Part shown: positions 36,626-44,894 of the stretch, in pieces | Layout: every line of letters begins with the position of its first letter | How positions within the stretch are numbered: position 1 is the stretch's first letter | Origin: CAIMMJ01 sp037131955 | Lineage (GTDB): Bacteria > Bacteroidota > Bacteroidia > UBA4408 | Direction of reading: 5' to 3' | Length of the DNA stretch: 64,000 nucleotides | Assembly (NCBI GenBank): GCA_037131955.1 | Contig: JBAXQC010000005.1 | Coordinates: 9,049 to 73,048, forward strand | The notes under the pieces: generated by a model | Seen by the model: only the letters and a program-made list of their open reading frames with translations | Database searches by the model: none | What the model was told of the DNA's origin: nothing | Translations under genes and position numbers: made by a program

Positions 36626-37459
36626 ATGACAACAGTAACAATTACAGCAGCAGATGTAAACAAATTAAGAACCACTACCGGAGCGGGTATGATGGACTGC
36701 AAAAAAGCATTAACAGAAAGTGGCGGAGATTTTGAAAAAGCTATAGACTACCTTAGAAAAAAAGGACAAAAAGTTGCAGCTAACCGTGGAGATAGAGATG
36801 CAAAAGAAGGACAAGTAATTGCAAAAGTTACAGCCGATAAAAAAAGAGGAACAATCATTTGCTTAAACTGCGAAACAGATTTCGTTGCCATTAATGCAGA
36901 CTTTGGTTCATTTGCAAATTCTATTTTAGAAAGTGCAAATTCTACTAACCCTTCTAGCATTGACGCACTAAAAGAAAATGCAATAGATGGAGTTAAAATT
37001 TCTGATAGAATATTAGATTACGTTGCAAAAATTGGTGAGAGAATTGAATTGAGCAGATACGAAACAGTAAATGCAGAATACGTTTATTCATACATTCATC
37101 CAGGAAATAAGCTAGCTACAATAGTAGGATTTAATCAAGCAAACGTAAGCGAAGAGGTGGCAAAAAATATTGCTATGCAAGCCGCAGCTATGGCTCCTGT
37201 TGCATTAGACAAAGGCGATGTTGATGCATCAACATTAGAAAGAGAAGTAGAAATTGCAAAAGAGCAAGCTCGCCAAGAAGGTAAACCAGAAGAAATGTTA
37301 GAAAAAATTGCTCAAGGTAAAATTCAAAAATTTTACAAAGAAAGTACCTTGCTTAATCAAGAATACATCAAAGACAATAAAATGACAGTAAATCAATATG
37401 TAAAAAGTATTGACAAAGATTTAGCAATTACAGACTTCAAAAGAGTTTCATTGGTTTAA
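36626..37459 (+). CDS. tsf: Translation elongation factor Ts
   Basis: 277 residues, the guanine-nucleotide exchange factor for EF-Tu. It opens with a UBA-like domain (VNKLRTTTGAGMMDCKKAL) and has the core motif CLNCETDFVA and MAPVALDKGDVD. Conserved position after rpsB. A hairpin terminator lies just downstream. Confidence 0.97.
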   Translation: MTTVTITAADVNKLRTTTGAGMMDCKKALTESGGDFEKAIDYLRKKGQKVAANRGDRDAKEGQVIAKVTADKKRGTIICLNCETDFVAINADFGSFANSILESANSTNPSSIDALKENAIDGVKISDRILDYVAKIGERIELSRYETVNAEYVYSYIHPGNKLATIVGFNQANVSEEVAKNIAMQAAAMAPVALDKGDVDASTLEREVEIAKEQARQEGKPEEMLEKIAQGKIQKFYKESTLLNQEYIKDNKMTVNQYVKSIDKDLAITDFKRVSLV

Positions 37460-37480
37460 TTTTTTTATCAATTGTAGTAG

Positions 37481-37515
37481 AAAAGCTGTCTTGAAAAAGG
37501 CAGCTTTTTTGTTTT
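37481..37515 (+). terminator. Intrinsic terminator after tsf
   Basis: AAAAGCTG (37481-37488) pairs with CAGCTTTT (37501-37508), followed by a T-rich tract to 37515. Confidence 0.7.
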
Positions 37516-37540
37516 ATTTTCAAAACCACCAAATAAATAC

Positions 37541-38059
37541 ATGGCACTTATAAAATCAATAAAGGGCGTAGTACCTAAGTACGGAATAAATTGTTATTTT
37601 GCAGAAAATGCAACACTTGTTGGTGATGTAACAATGGGTGAAGATTGCAGCATCTGGTTCAATGCAGTAGTTAGAGGCGATGTAAATTCCATAAAAATGG
37701 GAAACAAAGTAAATGTTCAAGACGGAGCAGTAATTCATTGTACCTATCAAAAAACAAAAACTGTTATTGGAGATAACGTTTCAATAGGGCACAATGCTAT
37801 TGTTCATGGCTGCACCTTGCACAACAATGTTTTAGTGGGGATGGGAGCAATAATAATGGATAATTGCGTGGTGGGTAGCAACAGTATTATTGCCGCCGGA
37901 GCAGTGTTGTTAGAAAACACCGTGGTTGAATCTGGAAGTATTTACGCAGGAGTGCCAGCCAAATTTGTAAAGAAAGTAGACCAAAAATTAATTGAAGGCG
38001 AAATTAATAGAATTGCCAATAATTATTTGATGTATTCTAGTTGGTTAAAAGAAGAATAA
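37541..38059 (+). CDS. Gamma-carbonic anhydrase-like hexapeptide-repeat protein
   Basis: 172 residues forming a left-handed beta-helix of hexapeptide repeats (VGDVTMGEDCSIWFNAVVRGD, NVSIGHNAIVHGCTLHNNVLVGM). The three metal-ligand His residues of the gamma class appear as AVIHCT, IGHNA and VHGC. Members of this YrdA/PaaY/CaiE-like group may be carbonic anhydrases, but many show no activity. Its stop is two bases from the end of the convergent CpsB-like gene. Confidence 0.88.
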   Translation: MALIKSIKGVVPKYGINCYFAENATLVGDVTMGEDCSIWFNAVVRGDVNSIKMGNKVNVQDGAVIHCTYQKTKTVIGDNVSIGHNAIVHGCTLHNNVLVGMGAIIMDNCVVGSNSIIAAGAVLLENTVVESGSIYAGVPAKFVKKVDQKLIEGEINRIANNYLMYSSWLKEE

Positions 38060-38061
38060 AA

Positions 38062-38847
38062 TCACAGAAACTTATTTTTTAAATTACCAGATTCCAAAAG
38101 TGTTTTCAGGTAAGTGTTTTTTAACGCTTGATGCATTAAATTTATGTGACCTGCATGGTGGCAATCGCTGCCAATAAAATCAACTAAATTGTCTGCAATT
38201 AATTTTTCTCCTATCTTTTTTGTTGCAGGGGAATAATAACCAGTAAGTGAATTAATATTTAGCTGAAGCAAAGCCCCCTTTTCTTTTAGTTGCGAATAGA
38301 TTTTATAATTACTGAACCAGTATGGATAACGTTCGGGATGAGCCAAAACCGGTCTGTAACCATTGGATTGGAGCATAAAAATAATATCACTAATATTTTC
38401 TGGAGCATTTAAATAAGAAACTTCAAACAAGATATAATTGTCCCCAAAAGTTAATAGTTTCTCTTTGCCAATTTTGCTAGAAAATTCAAAGTCACAGTAA
38501 TATTCTGCTGCTGCATAAAGCTCAACAGGAATTCCATTTTGTTTAATGGCCTCCCTAACTTTTTCTAAACCACTTAAAATTATTTCGGGTGTATTTTTAT
38601 AATAATCAGACATGATGTGAGGCGTGGTATAAATTTTTTTATAACCAAAATCCACCATTTTTCTAATTAAATCAATTGAGTCTTGAATTGTTTCGGCTCC
38701 ATCATCAATACCGGGAATAAAATGAGAGTGCATATCAATGCCAATTTCTGAAAAATCTTTGATAAGCGATTCTTCCCTTTTTTCTTTTCCAGAAAATAGA
38801 TTTTTGAAGAAATTCAATTTAATAAAATTTATTTTTAAACCAATCAA
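38062..38847 (-). CDS. CpsB/CapC-type tyrosine-protein phosphatase (PHP fold)
   Basis: A 261-residue PHP-fold phosphatase. DMHSHFIPGIDDGAE, TPHIM, HPERYPY and GSDCHH supply the metal-binding His and Asp residues. CpsB-type enzymes dephosphorylate the tyrosine kinase that controls capsule or exopolysaccharide chain length; no such kinase is in the window. The start at 38847 overlaps the upstream epimerase gene by 29 bases, and no later Met precedes the catalytic motif. Confidence 0.87.
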   Translation of the reverse strand: MIGLKINFIKLNFFKNLFSGKEKREESLIKDFSEIGIDMHSHFIPGIDDGAETIQDSIDLIRKMVDFGYKKIYTTPHIMSDYYKNTPEIILSGLEKVREAIKQNGIPVELYAAAEYYCDFEFSSKIGKEKLLTFGDNYILFEVSYLNAPENISDIIFMLQSNGYRPVLAHPERYPYWFSNYKIYSQLKEKGALLQLNINSLTGYYSPATKKIGEKLIADNLVDFIGSDCHHAGHINLMHQALKNTYLKTLLESGNLKNKFL

Positions 38848-39808
38848 GCGTTATCTGCAATCCTTTTCTAACTTCAAACTCTGGAGAATATCCAAGCATT
38901 TTATTAGCACGTGATATATCCGCCAAGGAGTCTTTTATATCACCCGCTCTTGGTTCTCTATATGCTGCATTTACGGATGAATTAGAATAATCTTTTAGCA
39001 TTTGAAACAATTGATTAATTGTAATTCTATCTCCACAAGCAATATTAAATACTTCGCCAATTGCTAATGGGTCTTTGGTGTAAAGTGCTTTTATATTAGC
39101 CTGAACAGCGTTTTCTACAAATGTAAAATCTCTAGATTGCTCCCCATCTCCATTAATGAAAGGTGATTTGTTGCTTAAAATGGCATCCATAAACAATGGA
39201 ATAGCAGCAGCATAAGCACCTTTAGGATTTTGTCGTGGTCCAAAAATATTAAAATACCTTAGCCCAATAACTTCTAATCCGTAGGTTTTATAAAAAACTC
39301 CCGCATACAGCTCATTCACATATTTTGTAACAGCATACGGTGAAAGTGGTGCTCCAATTTGATTTTCACTTTTTGGTAAAATAGGACTATCGCCATACAC
39401 CGATGAGGAACTTGCATATACAAATCTTTTAACCTTTGAATCTTTTGCAGCCACCAACATGTTCAAAAAACCGTCAATGTTAGAACCGTTAGTAGCAATT
39501 GGATTTTCTATGCTTCTAGGCACGGAGCCAAGGGCTGCCTGATGCAAAACATAATCAATTCCTTGGCAGGCATTATGGCATTCGTCAACATTTTGAATGT
39601 CTCCATTTATAAATTCAAAATTAGGAAGAGAAACAAAGCCCTCAATGTTTTCATAAAAACCGGTGGACAAATTATCAAAAACTCTAACTTTTCCTGCACC
39701 ATATTTTAAAAGATATTCGGCAAGGTTTGAGCCAATGAATCCCGCTCCTCCGGTAATTAAAAATGTAGAGTTTTTTATGTCTCCTTCAAAAAATATTTTG
39801 TCAAACAT
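38819..39808 (-). CDS. UDP-sugar C4-epimerase (WbpP/TviC-like SDR)
   Basis: 329 residues of an extended SDR enzyme: TGGAGFIGSNLAEYLL for NAD binding, SSSSVYGDSP and YAVTKYV with the catalytic Ser, Tyr and Lys. LRYFNIFGPRQNPKGAYAAA and NGDGEQSRDFTFVENAV match UDP-N-acetylglucosamine 4-epimerases of the WbpP group, which make precursors for surface polysaccharide. One base separates it from rfbB upstream. A UDP-glucose or uronate epimerase is the alternative. Confidence 0.85.
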   Translation of the reverse strand: MFDKIFFEGDIKNSTFLITGGAGFIGSNLAEYLLKYGAGKVRVFDNLSTGFYENIEGFVSLPNFEFINGDIQNVDECHNACQGIDYVLHQAALGSVPRSIENPIATNGSNIDGFLNMLVAAKDSKVKRFVYASSSSVYGDSPILPKSENQIGAPLSPYAVTKYVNELYAGVFYKTYGLEVIGLRYFNIFGPRQNPKGAYAAAIPLFMDAILSNKSPFINGDGEQSRDFTFVENAVQANIKALYTKDPLAIGEVFNIACGDRITINQLFQMLKDYSNSSVNAAYREPRAGDIKDSLADISRANKMLGYSPEFEVRKGLQITLDWFKNKFY

Positions 39809-39809
39809 A

Positions 39810-40895
39810 TTATATAGTATTAGCCGTACTCCTTTGTCCGTATTGAGTTTCGTAATATTTTAAATATTCTCCGCTGGTTACATTTTGCAGCCATTTTTCG
39901 TTGGCCAAATACCAGTCTATTGTTTTTTCAATTCCTTCTTCAAATTGCAAAGAGGGTTTCCACCCCAAATCGTTTTGAAGTTTTGTAGAATCAATGGCAT
40001 ACCTCATATCATGCCCCGCACGGTCTTGCACATAAGTAATTAGCTTTTCAGAATCACCTTCTGCTCTTCCCAATTTTCTGTCCATTACCTTACACATTAC
40101 TTTAATAAGGTCAATATTTTTCCACTCGTTATGACCGCCAATATTGTATGTTTCGCCAATCCTATTTGAGTTAAAAATAACTTCAATTGCTCTTGCATGA
40201 TCATCCACCCACAACCAATCTCTTACATTTTCTCCTTTGCCGTAAACAGGCAATGGTTTGTTGTTTTTTATGTTGTGAATAAATAAAGGAATTAGTTTTT
40301 CTGGAAATTGATGCGAACCGTAATTGTTAGAACAGTTAGAAATAATTACCGGTATTCCATACGTATGATGATAAGCTCTAACAAAATGATCGGAGCCTGC
40401 TTTTGAAGCAGAATAAGGACTTCTTGGGTCATAAGAAGTAGTTTCTAAAAACATACCTGTATCACCTAATGAACCATAAACTTCATCGGTGGAAACATGA
40501 TAAAACAACTTATTAGAAAATCCTTCTTTGTCTAATTTCCAAAAATGTTTGGCGGCATTCAACAGATTTACTGTACCCACCACATTTGTCAAAATAAAAT
40601 CCATAGGATTTGCTATGGACCTGTCAACATGAGATTCAGCAGCTAAATGAATTACGGCATCAAATTGTTCTTTTTCAAAAAGTTTAAAAATAAAATCACC
40701 GTCAACAATATCTCCTTTTACAAAGCTGTAATTTTCGTGGTGTTCTACATCCGAAATATTTAATAAATTTCCTGCATAAGTTAGAGCATCTAAATTTACT
40801 ATTTTACAATTTGGATAATTTTTAATAAATCGTCTTACCACATGAGAACCTATAAATCCGGCACCTCCAGTGATTAATATTTTTTTATAGTTCAT
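39810..40895 (-). CDS. rfbB: dTDP-glucose 4,6-dehydratase
   Basis: A 361-residue extended SDR enzyme that makes dTDP-4-keto-6-deoxyglucose on the way to dTDP-rhamnose and other deoxysugars. TGGAGFIGSHVVRRF binds NAD, HVSTDEVYGSLG holds the catalytic Thr-Asp-Glu, YSASKAGSDH the Tyr and Lys, and NCSNNYGSHQFPEKLIPL is diagnostic for RmlB. Its ATG overlaps the prfB stop (ATGA). The rest of the rhamnose pathway (rmlA, C, D) is not in the window. Confidence 0.94.
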   Translation of the reverse strand: MNYKKILITGGAGFIGSHVVRRFIKNYPNCKIVNLDALTYAGNLLNISDVEHHENYSFVKGDIVDGDFIFKLFEKEQFDAVIHLAAESHVDRSIANPMDFILTNVVGTVNLLNAAKHFWKLDKEGFSNKLFYHVSTDEVYGSLGDTGMFLETTSYDPRSPYSASKAGSDHFVRAYHHTYGIPVIISNCSNNYGSHQFPEKLIPLFIHNIKNNKPLPVYGKGENVRDWLWVDDHARAIEVIFNSNRIGETYNIGGHNEWKNIDLIKVMCKVMDRKLGRAEGDSEKLITYVQDRAGHDMRYAIDSTKLQNDLGWKPSLQFEEGIEKTIDWYLANEKWLQNVTSGEYLKYYETQYGQRSTANTI

Positions 40896-42011
40896 ATAAA
40901 ATTTGTTTTTTTATTTTCCTTAGCTTTTCCGTATTCCATTAAAAAAGATTTGATAAACTCGTCTAAATCTCCATCTAAAACCCCTTGTGTATTGGAGGTT
41001 TCGTAACCTGTTCTTACATCTTTTATCAATTTATAGGGATGCAACACATAGTTTCTTATTTGCGAACCCCATTCAATTTTCATTTTTGAACCTTCAATTG
41101 CATCAATAGATTCTTGTCTTTTCCTCATCTCCAATTCATACAATTGCGATTTTAGCAATTGTAAGGCTTTTTCTTTGTTCTGCAATTGAGACCTTGATTC
41201 CTGGTTTTTGATTATAATACCAGAAGGCTTGTGCGTTACCCTTACTGCCGTTTCCACCTTGTTAACGTTTTGTCCACCTGCACCACCCGATCTAAATGTG
41301 TCCCATTCTATGTCTGCAGGATTTATTTCTATGTTTATTGTATCGTCAATCAGAGGATAGGCATAAACAGAAGCAAATGAGGTGTGTCTTTTTGCATTTG
41401 CATCAAACGGAGAAATTCTTACCAAGCGATGAACGCCACTTTCTCCTTTTAAATAGCCATAAGCAAAGGGTCCATCAATTTGTAATGTAACCGATTTTAT
41501 TCCTGCAACATCGCCTTCCTGAAAATCTTCTTCAGTAATTTTAAATCCATGTTTTTCTGCCCACATCATATACATTCTCATCAGCATTGAAGCCCAATCG
41601 CAACTTTCGGTGCCACCAGCCCCAGAATTTATGGTAAGAATCGCACTTAATGAATCCTCTTTTCCACTGAGCATGTTCTTAAACTCAAGGTCTTCTAGAA
41701 TTTTTTCGGTAGTTAAAAATTGTTGATGCAATTCTTCTTCGCTTACATCACCAGAAATAAAGAACTCAAAAACAACTTCAAGGTCATCGCAACTTTTAGA
41801 AACGTTTTTAAACGAATCTGTCCATTGTTTTTTTTCTCTTATTGCTTTCATCACCAATTCGGCTTTCTTGGGGTCGTCCCAAAAGCCTGGTGCCAATGTT
41901 TTTTCTTCTTCTTCTTCTATTTGACGCAGCTGGTAATCTACGTCAAAGATGCCTCCTCAGTTCCTCTTTTCTGGAACTTAGAGCTTTTATTTGCTCTATT
42001 GTAATACTCAT
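40892..42011 (-). CDS. prfB: Peptide chain release factor 2, with programmed +1 frameshift
   Basis: RF2 recognises UAA and UGA. The first 22 codons, from the ATG at 42011 (MSITIEQIKALSSRKEELRR), end in CTT-TGA at 41948-41943 with an AGGAGG Shine-Dalgarno-like stretch just before it, the classic autoregulatory frameshift site. A +1 slip continues as GAC GTA GAT (DVDYQLRQ) into the long frame, giving 372 residues, the family length. RISPFDANAKRHTS has the SPF stop-codon tripeptide and GGAGGQNVNK the GGQ hydrolysis motif. The shorter frame from 41896 alone would lack the N-terminal domain. Confidence 0.95.
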
Positions 42012-42147
42012 GAGGGCAAAGATAAAAAGATAATTGTTTTGAGTTTGTTCTTTTCAAATTTTAATTTTAAAGTGGATGCTTTAGCGAATATTAATTGCAT
42101 TTATTGGGAAGTTTAAACTATTTTGAGGAAGTTTGTACCGCAAAAGA

Positions 42148-44199
42148 ATGAAAAAAACAGATCCTAAAAGATATACAATTACCGCCGCTTTGCCTTATGC
42201 GAATGGGCCAAAACACATTGGACATTTAGCTGGGGCATATTTGCCTGCCGATGTTTATGTAAGGTATTTAAGAAGCAATAAAAAAGACGTAGTTTTTGTT
42301 TGTGGAAGCGACGAACACGGCACGGCCATTGCAAATCAGGCCTTGAGTGAGAAAACAACGCCTCAAGCAATAATTGACAAATACCATGCTCTAAATAAAA
42401 ATAGTTTTGAGCAATTGGGTATTTCTTTTGATATTTTTCATAGAACAAGCTCCGACATTCATCATAAAACCGCCCAAGAATTCTTTTTAAAAATGTACGA
42501 AAAAGGAAAATTGGTGGAGCAAGAAACAGAGCAATATTACGATGAAAAAGCACAAAAATTTTTAGCCGACAGATACATCAAAGGTACTTGCCCAAAATGT
42601 GCAAACCCCAATGCATTTGGCGATCAATGCGAAAGATGTGGAAGTGATTTAACTCCAACAGAATTAATTAATCCTATATCGGTCCTAACGGGATTAGCTC
42701 CAGTTTTAAAGAAAACTACAAATTGGTTTTTGCCAATGGATGAAATGCAAGCAGATATTGATGCATTTATAGAAAGCAACAAAGATTGGAAGCCCACAGT
42801 TTACGGGCAATGCAAATCGTGGATAAACGATGGTTTAAGACCAAGAGCAATGACACGTGATTTAGATTGGGGAGTAGAAGTTCCATTGGAAAAAGGGAAA
42901 GGAAAAGTTTTATACGTATGGTTTGATGCTCCAATTGGTTATATATCTGCCACCAAACAATGGGCTTTAGACAATGGAAAAAATTGGGAATTGTATTGGA
43001 AAGACAAAGAGACAAGCCTTGTTCACTTTATAGGAAAAGACAATATTGTTTTTCACTGCATAACCTTTCCGTTGATGTTAATGGCACATGGCGATTATAT
43101 TTTGCCAGACAATGTCCCTGCAAATGAGTTCATGAATTTAGAGGGAGATAAAATGAGTACCAGCAGGCATTGGAGCATAGAAATGCATGAATATTTGCAA
43201 GACTTTCCCAACAAACAAGATGAACTAAGATTTTACCTTGCTTCCATTTTGCCCGAAACAAAAGACAGTGAATTTACTTGGAAAGATTACCAAGCACGTG
43301 TTAATAATGAATTGGTAGCAATTTTAGGAAACTTTGTAAACAGAACCGTTGTGCTTACCCACAAGTTTTTTGAAGGTAATATTCCCGAAGCAAACGAGTT
43401 TACCAAAGAAGATATTTTGTTGATGGAAGAAGTGTGCAAAATGCCTGATAAAATTGCTGCTGCAATAGAAGCATTTAAGTTTAGGGAAGCACTTGCCGAG
43501 CTCATGAATTTAGCAAGAATTGGCAACAAATTTTTGGCTGAAACAGAGCCTTGGAAATTGATAAAAACTGAACCGCAAAGAGTAAACGTTATCATTAATT
43601 TGTGTTTACAGATCTGTCAAAATTTATCTATTGTAATGGAACCATTTTTGCCATTTACAGCAAATAAGATTGTAGAAATGTTGGGCTCAGAAAAAATGGA
43701 ATGGGAGAGAGCAAGTCAACTCATTAATTTAAAAGGTGGAGCAAAAATAAATGAAGGATTTTTGTTGTTTCAAAAAGTAGAAGATATTACCATTGAAATG
43801 CAATTGCAAAAACTTACAGATAAGAAAAAAAATAATGTAGAATTAGAGGGAACAATCATTGAAGCCAAGCCTGAAATTAGCTTTGAAGATTTTCAGAAAA
43901 TGGACATAAGAGTGGGTAAAATAATTGAAGCACAAAAAGTTCCCAAAACCGACAAATTATTGCACTTAAAAATTGATACTGGAATTGATAAAAGAGATGT
44001 TGTTTCGGGAATTGCAGCATTTTATGAGCCCGAAAAAATTGTAGGTCAAAAGGTAATAATTTTGGTTAATTTAGCCCCGCGAAAAATAAAAGGGATAGAA
44101 TCGCATGGAATGATTTTAATGGCAGAAAATTCAAAAGGAGAGTTGTCATTTGTTAGTCCTACAAAACAAGAAACAGAAGAAGGTTCTGCAGTAAAATAA
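42148..44199 (+). CDS. metG: Methionyl-tRNA synthetase
   Basis: 683 residues from the ATG at 42148 (MKKTDPKRYTITAALPYANG); the frame also contains a TTG at 42133, less likely. Class I signature HIGHLAG, a zinc knuckle CPKCANP...CERCGSD, and KMSTSR as the KMSKS loop. The last 110 residues form a C-terminal EMAP/Trbp111-like tRNA-binding domain (MDIRVGKIIEAQKVPKTDKLL) that mediates dimerisation. A tRNA gene follows. Confidence 0.96.
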   Translation: MKKTDPKRYTITAALPYANGPKHIGHLAGAYLPADVYVRYLRSNKKDVVFVCGSDEHGTAIANQALSEKTTPQAIIDKYHALNKNSFEQLGISFDIFHRTSSDIHHKTAQEFFLKMYEKGKLVEQETEQYYDEKAQKFLADRYIKGTCPKCANPNAFGDQCERCGSDLTPTELINPISVLTGLAPVLKKTTNWFLPMDEMQADIDAFIESNKDWKPTVYGQCKSWINDGLRPRAMTRDLDWGVEVPLEKGKGKVLYVWFDAPIGYISATKQWALDNGKNWELYWKDKETSLVHFIGKDNIVFHCITFPLMLMAHGDYILPDNVPANEFMNLEGDKMSTSRHWSIEMHEYLQDFPNKQDELRFYLASILPETKDSEFTWKDYQARVNNELVAILGNFVNRTVVLTHKFFEGNIPEANEFTKEDILLMEEVCKMPDKIAAAIEAFKFREALAELMNLARIGNKFLAETEPWKLIKTEPQRVNVIINLCLQICQNLSIVMEPFLPFTANKIVEMLGSEKMEWERASQLINLKGGAKINEGFLLFQKVEDITIEMQLQKLTDKKKNNVELEGTIIEAKPEISFEDFQKMDIRVGKIIEAQKVPKTDKLLHLKIDTGIDKRDVVSGIAAFYEPEKIVGQKVIILVNLAPRKIKGIESHGMILMAENSKGELSFVSPTKQETEEGSAVK

Positions 44200-44221
44200 A
44201 AAGTTCTTTAAATTAAAATAT

Positions 44222-44293
44222 GGTCTCGTAGTTCAATGGATAGAATAGAAGTTTCCTAAACTTTTGATATGAGTTCGATTCTCGTCGAGACTA
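44222..44293 (+). tRNA. tRNA-Arg (anticodon CCU)
   Basis: Acceptor arm GGTCTCG pairs with CGAGACT (one G-U), discriminator A at 44293. The anticodon stem encloses TTCCTAA, giving anticodon CCT. The T arm contains GAGTTCGATTCTC. CCA is not encoded. It reads AGG codons. Confidence 0.93.
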
Positions 44294-44349
44294 CTAAATT
44301 TCAAAATAAAAATGTTAACCTTTGTAAGAAAAAATATTTTTAGTTTGAA

Positions 44350-44892
44350 ATGAATTCACCAACAAATAAAAAATTATCACTCTCAGAGCTCAACCGACCT
44401 TCTATTGAAGAAGTAAAAAACACAAAAAAACAAGAAGTTTATATCGTTTTAGACAACGTAAGAAGCTTACACAATGTTGGCTCTACCTTTAGAACCTCTG
44501 ATGCTTTTGGAATTAAAAAATTATTTCTTTGCGGCATCACAGGCACACCTCCAGATAGAGAAATTCACAAAACTGCTCTTGGTGCCGAACTTTCCGTAGA
44601 ATGGGAATACCGTAAAAGTGCAACTGAATTGATTTCAGAATTAAAGAATGTTGGCATAAAAATTTTTGCTGTAGAGCAAACCACAAACAGTAAAATGTTG
44701 CAGAACATGTTCAATATACAAACTACGCCTATTGCCCTGGTTTTTGGAAACGAAGTAAACGGTGTAGACCAAAATATTATTGATTTCTGCGACAATGTTA
44801 TAGAAATTCCACAAATAGGTGCAAAACATTCTTTAAATGTTTCGGTTTCTGTTGGCATAGTTCTTTGGGAATACATGAGAGATAAAATTTAG
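44350..44892 (+). CDS. SpoU/TrmH family RNA 2'-O-methyltransferase
   Basis: 180 residues of a SPOUT methyltransferase. VLDNVRSLHNVGSTFRTSDA is motif 1 with the catalytic Arg, ALVFGNEVNGVD motif 2 and IPQIGAKHSLNVSVSVGIV motif 3, together the knotted SAM site. It probably modifies the ribose of a tRNA or rRNA nucleotide; the exact target cannot be told. Two bases separate its stop from the copper ATPase start. Confidence 0.9.
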   Translation: MNSPTNKKLSLSELNRPSIEEVKNTKKQEVYIVLDNVRSLHNVGSTFRTSDAFGIKKLFLCGITGTPPDREIHKTALGAELSVEWEYRKSATELISELKNVGIKIFAVEQTTNSKMLQNMFNIQTTPIALVFGNEVNGVDQNIIDFCDNVIEIPQIGAKHSLNVSVSVGIVLWEYMRDKI

Positions 44893-44894
44893 AA

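Noticed and set aside
41720..42004. Plus-strand frames of 94 and 63 codons across the prfB start
   Set aside because: They are antisense to the first part of prfB, including its frameshift site, and show no family features or start signals.
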